This document shows positions 26,413-36,623 of a stretch of 64,000 nucleotides of DNA, piece by piece. Every line of letters starts with the position of its first letter. Position 1 is the first letter of the stretch. Source of the DNA: Balanoglossus misakiensis (lineage: Eukaryota > Hemichordata); contig CM082593.2 of the NCBI GenBank assembly GCA_040954595.2, positions 2,356,001 to 2,420,000 of the forward strand. Reading direction: 5' to 3'. The notes below the pieces were generated by a model. The model was not told where the DNA came from. It did not search any database and was given only the letters and a program-made list of their open reading frames with translations. The position numbers and the translations under genes are program-made.

Positions 26413-27579
26413 ATGGCTGCGACCACGAGAATGCTCCCATTGAAGGTAAACCAATGTTTATTCTGCGCTGTTTCGTTTGAAAGCATGCTGATAAATCGAC
26501 ACTCTTATTTCAGATGAAAGCACTCTGTACTTTAACTTGCAAGGGCACTCATAATGATACGTCAATCAAAGCCGTTGAATGATGATCTGATCCTATGTGT
26601 GCACATGCATGTGTATTTCTCATCATCATTCGAATGATGGAGCTAGCTAACCTCCATGTTCGAATGGAGAGGTCAGTGTTTAAACTATTTCTGATCCGTT
26701 CACCGAGTCAAAATCACTTGAACATGCGAGTTGCGTTAGGTTTGTTTCCGCAAGCATCGTCTTCTACTCGGTTGTGCACGTGCACGTACTCAGTGCCACT
26801 AGGAGGGCTGAGTGGAAAAGCCGTCGCCCGAGGGCGCTCGCTGCGCCCCTCCATCGACATGCCAATACACTACTTCGTGTTCAGTTGACTTTAATAAATG
26901 ATGTCAGAGCTTACAGGGCAAAGCCATTTTTGTCAGGGGTAGTGACAGTGTGTTAATTTCAGATCACCCTCTCTGATAAAATTCCAGGAGATTCTACTAC
27001 GACAGTGTCATCGGCAGACTATACTACAGGTAACAAGGCATTTACACACCACCACAGTATGCTGCAAGAAGAAAGCTGGCCATGTCAAAGTAGGGAAAGG
27101 TCACAAACCAGTCACATATGAAGAAGCCAACCCACCGTATAGGATTGGAGTCAGAAAGAGTTGGAATTCTTTACATACAGGTTTGTATTTTCAAGTGTGC
27201 TATGCTACATAGCTTGTACTGTACATGCATATCAACAATTTAATGTATTATGAAATTTTATCTGGAAACTGATTTCTGTTTCTTTTTTATTCCAGCAAAT
27301 TTGCATGAAGAAGAAGGAGGCCCGGAACGGACAGTGGAAGACATGTTTATTCGGAAATTTATTTTTGGAACGTTTCACAACACTCTTGGTGCAGAGACTA
27401 TAGTCAAAAGACGGGCAAATCAGATTATCATTTGCCTGGTCCTAAAACGAATGATTGCCCCAGGAAAGATTTATTTCCTCACTGCATATTCAGAAGCTCT
27501 GCTTTCCTATTGGTTGAAAAGTATCGTGAAATTAGAAGTCCAAGTTGTAGATGATGTGCCAATATACAAATGGCTGTAA
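26413..27579 (+). CDS. MRPS24: Mitochondrial ribosomal protein S24 (uS3m)
   Basis: Three exons, 26413-26445, 26988-27180 and 27296-27579, encode 169 aa (human MRPS24 is 167). Exon 1 gives only [11 protein letters not shown]. Exon 2 continues with a basic presequence ([13 protein letters not shown]), then [20 protein letters not shown] and RKSWNSLHT. Exon 3 contains [28 protein letters not shown], and [11 protein letters not shown], and ends VPIYKWL. These blocks align along the whole length of the vertebrate protein. It is a subunit of the mitochondrial 28S ribosomal small subunit, imported into the matrix. Phases are 0 and 1, and the boundaries were fixed by consensus sites and continuity with the family. 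The acceptor of exon 2 (TTCCAG at 26987) is the only in-phase choice I found. Confidence 0.93.
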
Positions 27580-28224
27580 CACTTTTGCTGAGTGTATTGT
27601 TTTCTGTGGTAAATGTGTACTTCTACAAAGTAAATGGGGATGTGGGTAATAGACAGGGAAATACAAATGTATGGCCAAAATCGTCTTGTAATATACAGGG
27701 ACAAAGTCCATCAGATGTATCCCTGTTGTATGTTTTCTGTAACAATCATCATCATGAGACAAACCGAGTTATCTGAAAGTGTGAAATTTAGCCAAAGTCG
27801 ACATATGTACAAAGTCTCAAAGTGAAGTCAATGCACAAATCTAAACTGAATTTGGAATTCAAATTTTAAGTAAAACTGACGCTGACAACTATAATGGCAA
27901 GGGAATAAAACCCGCTTTCAAACTACATGTATAATCTTACATGCACTACATAGTCATTGAAAACACAATAAAATTGAACTTGTATATTGTGGAAGATAGA
28001 GTTCTGATTGTTCACTGTAGTGTCGCTGATTATGTGTATAAAATTGATGAAATCAAAGTCTACAGCTTTGCTTGGTGTGAATCATTCCATTGGCTAAGAC
28101 ATCTTCACATAACTGCGTACGGTGGAGTTTCGAGATTGTCGATTGAAGGCTATACAAATATACAACTTGTTTTCATAACATGTGCTATGAGTCTCACATT
28201 ATCACATGACCATCATCCCGTGTT
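27580..28224. other. Convergent 3' region of MRPS24 and the KCTD gene
   Basis: It holds AATAAA at 27904-27909 and 27968-27973, suitable for MRPS24 polyadenylation. The minus-strand KCTD gene ends at 28225, so the two 3' UTRs probably lie very close or overlap. No other gene is seen. Confidence 0.5.
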
Positions 28225-28605
28225 TCAGCATATTGAACAGGCTGCTTTGTTTTCCCCGCCTTTCTTCCTCGCTCTTTCTTCACTTTGGATTATTGCTTCA
28301 CACTTCAAATCGATGAGATGATAAAAATCGGCCTCAGACATCAGCAGATCGTATTCATTGAAATCCTCGGGCAAATGCAGTTGTGAGTAGCGGAGGAAGT
28401 TGAGGATATGACGGAATAGTTTTCCGTCTCCATCGATCAGGTATGCTCCAGTGTTGTCTGTTTTAAGTGGCATACGTCCGCTAAACATGAGGCCCAACCT
28501 GGAGTCGGGATATCGTCCCAGCGTCGTGAGTGAGGTGGTGTAAAGCTTGCCTCCAACGTTCAGGTTCACCATATCACCAGCTGCAGTTTTTATCACGTGT
28601 GCCAT
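28225..28605 (-). CDS. KCTD-type BTB/T1 domain protein with CaaX-like tail
   Basis: A single exon encodes 126 aa. From VNLNVGGKLYTTSLTTLGRY (13-32) through DGKLFRHILNFLR and the EADFYHL segment it is a complete BTB/T1 fold of the KCTD6/KCTD11/KCTD21 group. Those proteins oligomerise and act as adaptors for Cullin-3 ubiquitin ligases. Unlike KCTD6 (about 237 aa) there is no C-terminal domain: the chain ends after a short basic linker (EERARKKGGENKAA) with CSIC. Cys-Ser-Ile-Cys fits the CaaX prenylation consensus, so membrane anchoring is possible; I infer this from the motif only. The ATG lies in ACCATGG, a good start context. It is divergent from PAQR3 and convergent with MRPS24. Confidence 0.85.
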   Translation of the reverse strand: MAHVIKTAAGDMVNLNVGGKLYTTSLTTLGRYPDSRLGLMFSGRMPLKTDNTGAYLIDGDGKLFRHILNFLRYSQLHLPEDFNEYDLLMSEADFYHLIDLKCEAIIQSEERARKKGGENKAACSIC

Positions 28606-29280
28606 GGTCAGTAATATTTGTTCCGCCGTTTTTTTGCCTATAAGTAAGTATGCGCGTCACAATGGCAAACACCTTTTTAGACTAGCAGTATTCTTAGAAA
28701 AAATGTTGCCTGTCGGGATGGATTTTACACTTTCGTTTTCGTTTTGAAGTCCACTTGTAGCATGTGTAGCATGTACTCGACAGTTTAACATATGTCGTGT
28801 CAAATTGTTATATTTTGCATGTATCACGGTCATGGTGTTCCAGATGGTTACTTATCAAGAATTATGATATTACGGGGCGCATATACCCACCCCCCCCCGG
28901 AAAGCGCCCTCGCGCAGTGAAGTTCTGTCAGTGGAGAAGTGAAAAGAAGAACAAACAACTGGGTCATCGAGGTCACTATGCTGTATGTACCAGCAATCTT
29001 CCTCTTTTCTGTTTAATTTTGCCCGTATTAACTGCTTGACGGGATTATAATCAGAGTACACTAGGATTGTAATAAACCCGAGGTAAGACCACTTATTTTA
29101 TTTTTGTTCTGGATAAATATCGCGTGAAACATGTTTGCACAAGGGATCGGACGTGTTTTGTTACCACGGTACTCGTTGGCATGTAAATAATGTTGGCCTC
29201 TCCTACCCATAGGCTATGGTGGGATGGGCGACCGGAAGTGAACCCGGCAGGATTCGTTTTTCCAGTGACCAGTGATAAAT
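28606..29280. promoter_or_regulatory. Divergent intergenic region, KCTD / PAQR3
   Basis: This 675-base interval lies between two divergent start codons. ACCGGAAGTG at 29231-29240 is an ETS/GABP-type site 40 bases upstream of the PAQR3 ATG. A run of C (around 28886-28896) is the only simple repeat. Confidence 0.45.
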
Positions 29281-31425
29281 ATGACGGTGTTTGATTCGGC
29301 AGGGGACAAGAAAATCAACATCTGGAATGGCGAATACCACCCAAAATCTCCTTGCAAGGTAACTGGACGTTTAGTCATTATGGTCTGTGTGGACGTTTAG
29401 TCATTATGGTCTGATCAGACCGGTGTACGCGTAAGCGGGCGGGTTTCGTCTGTCGGTACTGTGCTTTGCGAAATTGCTGCAGTCACCCATTTTAACTTAT
29501 TTCTGAAATCAATTTCCCCCTGCTAGATATACATCTGCGATGCTGAATTGATGAAACAAAAGTCTCCCATAATGGACGACTTACCTGTGTATACGAGTCA
29601 TGAAAACAAGAGACGAGGTGTCATTCTATACAATTACAATGATGTACCTCACTTTTTAAAAGGCAATCCATTTATTCTAAGTGGCTACAGGGCACATTTG
29701 CCATCATCTATCTGCATCAAGAGGTAAGTTTCGTTTATGATTTTTTAACCATGCATGGCTTGGACAGGTTGAATTTTTAGCTTGTTATGCACTGTTCGTG
29801 TTTGTGTCTGCATGACAGAATGTGTCAATGTTGATTGTTTCTCTTTCACTTTCAGTTTATTTCTGTGGTCCAATGAAACTCTGAATATTTGGACACACCT
29901 GATTGGCTTCCTCACGTTTTTTGTCCTGTGTATCTATGACAACGTTGTCATCATTCCTGAATATAAAGGAACTGCGGTGGATCATGTGATGTACTCTGTC
30001 TTCCTGACATGTTTTCAGGTATGTTTTGAAGTACCCAAACAACATAGCTTCTTTAATGTGCCATTGCTGATTTTAGGCTATAGTTTCATTTTTGCACTGT
30101 ACCTTATCTTATATCTTATAAAACAGTAAATGGGCTTTTTGTCTAATGAGTTATGGATGAAATATTAAAGATTGAAAAGATGTAATCACATCTAAACATG
30201 TGCTGCATGTGAATCAGTCGTTCCCTAGTGGTGGTATTCACGGTTTCTTTTGTTTTCATGTTCCCCTCACAGTTCTGTATGTTGTGTTCAACTGGGTATC
30301 ACTTGTTCTGCTGTCACTCTGAAATAGTGTGTAAGTGGTGGTTATCGCTGGACCTGGCTGGGATTTCTGTCGGTCTCCTCGGTTGCTACGTGCCAGCTGT
30401 CTACTATGCATTCTATTGCTTTGAGGTGAGGTTTAACCCTTTCAACGCAATGGTTTGGTCCAAATCCATTGTTTTCAATGGTGAAGTTTGGGAGCCATAC
30501 TGTAACCTTTGATCTGGTTGAGACCAGGACTTCCTGGGTTAACTCTAATACGACTTTGTAAAACCGTCCACACTTTGATATTTGATATCAATAATTAAAC
30601 AGATGCAGCAGATAGTGTTTTTAAAACAGGTAAATCGTTGTCTTATTTGCAGATGTGGAAATTTTTTTACTTAATTTTCGTAAGTTGCCTGTTGTTGGTG
30701 ACGTTATTCATGCAACTTCATCCGCGATACTTGTCGTCTGGTTGGGCCATAAGAAGATTAATTTTACTCTGCACAGTTGTGGGATTTGGCGTTATCCCTG
30801 TCACTCACTGGATCTATTTACACGGTGGATACAGAGCGCCGATAGTTTTAGTAAGTTGCCATGGTGACTTCGCCAGATTTCCATGGAGATTTTTTATTTG
30901 CTGCAGAAATTACAACCGTTTTCATGACATCTGTGTGACCTAACATGTAATATTTGATAATGTGTAGTATTTAAAAATGGAACACTTGCTGACAGGGAAA
31001 AAGATTTTTTTGCTTGAAATTCAGTTACATTGGATACAGAATTCATTGAATTCTGATCGCAACTTTTGTATCTTGCAGGAATTTCTTCCAAAGGTCACTG
31101 TTATGTACATACTAGGAATTTTAGCTTTGACGTTTTATGCAACCAAATTTCCAGAAAGGTGCTGCCCAGGTACGTAATTTCACCATCAGATTTAATAACC
31201 TATATTCAACTATCATTTTTTGTGTTCATTTCAAAATATTATCAAACTAATTTGGAATTGTGTATTGCTTTATCATCAGGCAAAGTAGACTACGTGGGGT
31301 CGAGTCATCAGTGGTGGCATATTATTATTGTGGTAGCATTCTTGTGGTGGCATCAGTCAGGACTGCAGCTGATGGAACACAGGTACAACAATCCGTGCAA
31401 TGGGGAGGAAAATATTGTGTCATAA
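29281..31425 (+). CDS. PAQR3: PAQR3 (Raf kinase trapping to Golgi), seven-TM protein
   Basis: Seven exons, 29281-29358, 29527-29723, 29856-30018, 30273-30425, 30653-30850, 31079-31169 and 31280-31425, join in frame to 341 aa (human PAQR3 is 311). Markers: ILYNYNDVPHFLKGNPFILS and GYRAHLPS in exon 2, SNETLNIWTHLIGF in exon 3, CSTGYHLFCCHSE in exon 4, HPRYLSSGW and VIPVTHWIYLHGG in exon 5, and YVGSSHQWWHI in exon 7. The conserved NExxNIWxH, the YHLFxCH and the HQxxH sites are the PAQR metal/catalytic histidine positions. PAQR3 is a Golgi membrane protein that sequesters Raf kinases and dampens MAPK signalling. The extra length is in the N-terminus, which differs from vertebrates. The stop at 31423-31425 follows an unrelated polar tail. 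Confidence 0.94.
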
Positions 31426-31944
31426 CTGTCATAAGTACAATTAGATGTATGTGTATGTTTATTTTTTTATTGTTTTTTTTAAGTTTTGTAAACAAGTTGC
31501 TTTTTTATAATAATTTTGAAATTTTACTATTGCAATGTAAATGTTGATTAAAGGAAAATGTAATTTTAATTTTTTTGTGTGAAAGCAGTATGTGTTTTTA
31601 ATTGTACAGTTTGTAATAGTATATGTATGCACTTTTAAACAAATGAATAAATAAAAGTAAAACACATATAGAATTTTACTTTTTATTGTGTGATTTTTTA
31701 GGTTTGTGAGATGGATAAATAAATGTAATTAAAATTTAAGAAAAAAGGTTTGGTATAATCTCGAAAATTTTCATCCAGGCACTTTCTGTGTCCATTTAAG
31801 AACCCATTTCCAGGTGTGCGCCTGCCGCGCGCGTCGGGAAAGAGCGAGTCTCGGACGCGTCGCCATAGTGAATCGAACAAAACAAATCGTGGAGATAGAA
31901 CTCGTATTGCGATATTGGAGATAGTTTTGTTTTGCTTCGTGGTG
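31426..31944 (+). other. PAQR3 3' UTR and promoter of the next gene
   Basis: An AT-rich 3' UTR carries overlapping AATAAA hexamers at 31646-31651 and 31650-31655. From about 31800 the DNA turns CpG-rich (GCGCGCGTCGGG) and probably forms the promoter of the following gene. The upstream part of that exon, from 31816, is open in frame with the ATG at 31945. Confidence 0.5.
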
Positions 31945-32844
31945 ATGAGTGTTCAAAGACTTCTGCGACTAGCTTGTATCGGCTCGCCTAGTCTACTCGC
32001 AGGCCAACAACTGCGCAGTCGAACAACCATTTTACCAATAATTTATGCGCAGCGATCGAATTGTCTGTTGCCGTCCAGATGTAACGCGAGGTATTTCCAT
32101 ATCTGCTCGAACATCAGGATGGACCATTGCGGAAGGAGTGGATGGAGGGATTCGGGAACTGAAATCATCAACCCTGCAACGATACAGGTGAAAATACGTG
32201 ATGCTCTCTTTTAGGGTCGGCGTCAAATTCACTAGGGGGGGGGGGGGAGACTTCATTTCTTTAGTTCACCTCGAGTAATTAAAGAAAGGCCAAAATCACA
32301 TTTCTAGAACCGCGCATAAGTTGTGAGACGACGCTTTTCAATCGTACGGCATTTTTATGATCCAGTAAAAAATTTGCATTATTGATTATCGTGATTTCTC
32401 CATAAGGTATACGCCGATCCGAAGCTGGCTGGCACCGTTAGAGACATGACTGCCGACGTCGTGGAAATCCGAATGACGCTTGACCGGCTGTCGAACGACA
32501 TACACGACTGTGAGTACGAACTTCTGAGACTGGGTGAAGATCACGAGGAGTTCAAGGCCACGACAAACGACCTGCAGGCTTCAGTCAGTTTAAACGAAAG
32601 CAAGGTGAGCCTCTTTGAAGCGGAACACTACAATTTCGGCAAGAGCATCCTTCACCTTTCCAAGATGGCTGCCGAGAAAGACGGACAGTTTGACAAGTTG
32701 GCTATTTGCACCAACGCCCTTCAAAGCGTTATTCAACTTTTGAGCTTGAGTTTTGACATCAAAACAGATTTAACGAATATTAAGATGGAATTACACGATG
32801 TGAAGACCAGACTTCGAAGGCTAGAGTCTTTGCCAGTAAAATAA
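31945..32844 (+). CDS. Unrecognised protein: basic presequence plus coiled coil
   Basis: Two exons, 31945-32187 and 32407-32844, join in phase 0 (CAG|GTGAAA and CATAAG|GTATAC) to give 226 aa. Residues 1-64 are rich in Arg, Ser and Leu and almost lack acidic residues (MSVQRLLRLACIGSPSLLAG, then CNARYFHICSN), as expected of a mitochondrial targeting peptide, with a possible cleavage after the NAR-YF site. Exon 2 is acidic and helical, with heptad-like spacing in RMTLDRLSNDIHDCEYELLR and again near the end in IKMELHDVKTRLRRLES, so a coiled coil is likely. No catalytic motif is seen and I do not recognise a family. The second exon has coding-like codon use. An AATAAA overlaps the stop codon (32840-32845). 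Confidence 0.65.
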
Positions 32845-33427
32845 AAAAACCCGTATTTCTTAAAAATGCATGGTTGTATATTACTTGGCTAACAACCCGT
32901 TGCTACGGTAGTTAACCAAGTGTCGCGAGATCCCGTTGTGTAGTATTCTGCTAAAAGACCATTCAGGTTCGATATACCCACGACTGGATCGCTTACAACA
33001 CATCATTCACAACACAGATAGAGACCATTAATTTCAAACTGATTTGAAAGCTATCTTTGGTTTTTGAAGATGTCTCTTTATTCAGTTGGTGAATTTTAAA
33101 GTCTAGTGGACGTAAACAATTATTGAATACATGTATTATAAAAAATGGTTTCAATACCAGTTCACAAATATCTCAAGCCCACCCAGTACCCGTTAATAGA
33201 AATGGCACCAACAGGCGAGTTTATGTAGTCCTTCGGTAGCCATAAACACCTCTCATTGCAATATCATATCTGTCACATATCATTACACATATCATTATTC
33301 AGTACTTGTGATTGGCTGAGACGTACCCACGTGATACAAGACGCGCATAATTCAGCTGCCATTCACTGTGAACTAGTGGGAATACATGTCCTGAGAAAGA
33401 TAGAAAAAAATCCCATTTTCTCCATCC
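32845..33427. other. Convergent intergenic DNA
   Basis: It lies between the coiled-coil gene (+) and the GT8-EGF gene (-). TTTATT at 33077-33082 reads AATAAA on the minus strand, about 350 bases past the GT8 stop, and is a likely poly(A) signal. No gene is seen. Confidence 0.5.
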
Positions 33428-36400
33428 TCAGAGATGTTTTTGGCATCTAACGCCCGCATACTGCGACTGGCAAACACATTGCCAGTATCCGGTCTGCGTG
33501 GCGTTTGGGTTGTGATCACATATACCATGGTTCGAGCACTCAGCTGGTCGAAACTGTTCCCACAGTGCAACGTGCGGGCCAATGCCAGTCCAGGGTTTGT
33601 CTGCGGATGAATACAAAATGAGACAAAAGTAAAAGGGTCGAAGATGGCCTATTTTAGGGGAATGTAGCCCCTTTGACGTCAGTGACATCATAGTATTCAT
33701 TATTGGTAATTGCCTACTCCCAAGTTGGTATGTATACGCCCTTTAATACCGTCGATTACTGTACATGTAGTAAGTAAGTCAGTCAGTCAGTCACTCAGTA
33801 AGTGAGCTAGAAAAGATAACTACCTGCTGCCGACCAATGCAGTATACCAGCTGATTCAATGAGTTCTGCGGGGCGCTCTTTTTTTCTGCCCAAACCACGA
33901 CTGTTCCACTTTTGGTTAAGTTTTCCCCACAGTTCATGGTAAACAATTTGAAAGACGGACTGGCAATCGAATCGCCAGAGCCTGGCTGGGGCGTCAGAAA
34001 ACTGTAATCAATTGAGTTAAGAAATTTTATTGAAATTTCCATGTCTATTGATAGATGCAAAGCCAGTCCCGGGATTATCTAACGTTCCGCAGAATGGAAA
34101 TTGCAATTTATACGAAAATTGTGCATCTTGTAACAGACAAAGCTGGCAGCATAGCACTTACAGCTTTTACCCAGTATTCCACTTCATCTATTAAATTGTA
34201 CTTCCGGTAGAAGTCTAGGTCCATTACGAGAACACCACCATTAAAAACAGTTGCCGTAGGATCAAATTGTCTTCCGTACCTGGAAATTACAAACGCAGTT
34301 TATTGACTTTCATTTATTGTTCCCAATTCATGCACAGCTGGCGAGAAATATTTAAACGCAAATGACCCTTCACCTTTCAAAAGGGAAGTGTTACGTAATA
34401 TGATGCAAATTCCCTGACGTTGTCATCTATCAGAACACGTGGAACGTATCTCACCTGTCAAGGTATAATTTCGACACGGCATCCGTCACGAACCCATCGG
34501 CTTCGTATGTGCGATTCACTTCTACAGCCAGTAACGGTGCGTGGAAGTTGTTGGCGATGCGCCACAGGTTTTCAATCGGTTCTTTGACAGCGATGTCAGC
34601 ATCCAGATAGATAACCCTCTTGACGTCAGGGAAAATTCTGCAAGCAGGAGGCGAGAAGTTGAGAGCGAGAGAAGAGACAGACAGACACAGGCGAAGAGAG
34701 AGAGAGAGCGAGACAGCGGCAGAGGGAGAGATAGAGGTAAGATACACTGATCACACACGACGCAGATAGGACATGTGGCGTCAGATAAACCAGCAGAATT
34801 CCCTGTGAGAGGGGCGTGTAGTCAGAATGTCCGGGTGGTTGAATAACACACACCTTGCGGTACATTTAACAGGGCGCCGAATGGCGGACTGGGATGTATA
34901 CAGAGGCTAACTTTACTTCTCCAGTGCATTTCTTTACCTGTACATGTAACTTCTTGCAAAATTACAGTCGCTGGTGAGTCGTTTGGCTGAAAACATATCT
35001 TTCCATGCATACATCATCTCCTCACCAACAATATCTCTTAATTGAAACTTCACAATGTTTATCTGAAATCATAAAAATAAACATAGACATTTAAAGGGAG
35101 ACGATCGTCTTATGCGCATGTGTCAACCCAGAAACTCAATTGTATTCGCAAAGAATGAGGGGGGGGGGACCTACCTGAATATCACCGGAACCCCCAAAGC
35201 CATAGCACGCTAGAAATTCACGCATGCTCTGAATAACATTGTCCCCGCCGCAGACTATCACGTGGACCACAATTGACGGCGGATACTTGCTTGACATTCG
35301 AATAGAATTGAACAAAGTAGGCAAACCTGTAAAAATAAAATAAAACTCGCAAAACTCGCACAACCAAGTGACTGCACCGGTTGAATCTCAGTAGTTCTTT
35401 GAATTGTCTACCATACGGAATATGATGAAAATTGTCTGATGAATATTGTCTGTTACAAAATAGAGTTTTGCATGTAAAATTGTCAGTAGGACGTCATACA
35501 AAAACACCAGGATTGTCAACAAAGGGCCTATCGTTACACAAATCAACAGTACCTTGAAAAAAGGACTCATCACTAGCAGTTACAATATGAATGGAATCAG
35601 AACTTGTGAATCTTCTGACGGCCTGTCCCAGGGAGACGAACCGATCATTGTGCACCGCTATCGTCAGCCAGCAACAGACACCAATGGCTACCAAGTAAAA
35701 AACATTGGTGGCTCGTTTCCGCCACCGTAGTCTGATTCGTAACTTCTGAAGCTGTAAGAAAACAAACCACACAAGTAAATTTCCATACTTGGGGTGTTTT
35801 GACAGTTGCCAGAGGTTTATGTTCAGTGTTTTATCGTGTTCCTGATTCGATCAAAGCCGATAAACAAACAGAAGCGTCACAGAATCAATGTATTTTTGTC
35901 TCTTATAATATGTATGTTGGGTCTCCCAACGTAGGCAATAGACTGACTGTGCTTGCCGGTTCCATACAGATGGCGCTGGTAACAGCTTGGGTAACCAATA
36001 TCAACGCAATAAATAAAGTGACGAACCGTCATTTGAGGGTGCATGAAAATAAAAAAACGCACGTTTATTGCCATCTTAGCAAATATCCCCACCGTAAATG
36101 ACATTTCATGGTTTGTTTTATTACATAACCGTCACATAAATGTTCATGATTATACATTAACAAGGTATAAAGTTATTAATGTGGCATAGTTTACCCGCAC
36201 GTCTGCACACTTGGCCACATGTATGGTTGAACATCGTGCTTTTCTCTCGCGAGAACGCCCGACGCTTTGTTGAAATGTCGGCAACTGACAGAAACCAAAT
36301 CCAGATCGCGCGGGATGGGGGTTAACGTTGCGTGTGATGATGACTGACCAGAAAATATTTATCTAGTATCTACACGCAAAAACAAACACACCGGTTTCTT

Positions 36401-36623
36401 TAATCCCGGACCACGTGACAATGAGAACGTGTCATTATGTGCGAATCAATTGCATTAGAAAAATATGAGCCGAAATCACAACACCAGAACTGCCCAAGTG
36501 GTGCTAATAACAAGCCGTGTGTTATTTCACTCGGGGTTTTGCTGTTTGTTTGAAAAATAGAAATCGGTGCACATTTGTGTAACGTAAATATGTCAGAAAA
36601 AATGTCCGTCTTACCTCGTTCAT
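33428..36623 (-). CDS. GT8-type glycosyltransferase with C-terminal EGF-like module
   Basis: I chained eight minus-strand exons: 36623-36615, 35751-35553, 35326-35175, 35062-34938, 34637-34455, 34279-34162, 34001-33824 and 33600-33428. All have GT-AG borders and consistent phases, giving 378 aa. After a basic stretch (RIRLRWRKR, 8-16) comes a signal anchor (about 20-36), so a Golgi type II protein is likely. GT8 landmarks: CNFARSYMY (153-161), RVIYLDADI with the DAD metal site (174-176), FNGGVLVMDLDFY (235-247), WRFDCQSVFQ (271-280), LNQKWN (290-295), ILHWS (315-319) and KPW (323-325). The last 36 residues, ECSNHGIC...YWQCVCQ...GVRC, have the C2-C6 pattern of an EGF domain but lack the first cysteine. 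The substrate is unknown; it is not a clear GXYLT, XXYLT or glycogenin. Exon 1 (M-N-E) is the least certain part. Confidence 0.85.
33774..33806. repeat. Short tetranucleotide repeat (AGTC/AGTA)n
   Basis: A run of AGTAAGTAAGTCAGTCAGTC followed by degenerate copies, in the last intron of the GT8-EGF gene. Confidence 0.7.
34650..34740. repeat. Purine-rich GA/GACA low-complexity tract
   Basis: GAGAGCGAGAGAAGAGACAG followed by AGAGAGAGAG and GGGAGAGATAGAGG. It lies directly on the 5' side of the exon that carries the DAD motif of the GT8-EGF gene and acts as an extended pyrimidine tract on the transcribed strand. Confidence 0.7.

Noticed and set aside
33791-34060. 89-codon minus-strand frame reading FLTPQPGSGDSIASPSF
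   Set aside because: It overlaps GT8-EGF exon 7 in a wrong frame. The phase-0 frame gives the expected GT8 blocks LNQKWN and ILHWS, so this one is a shadow.
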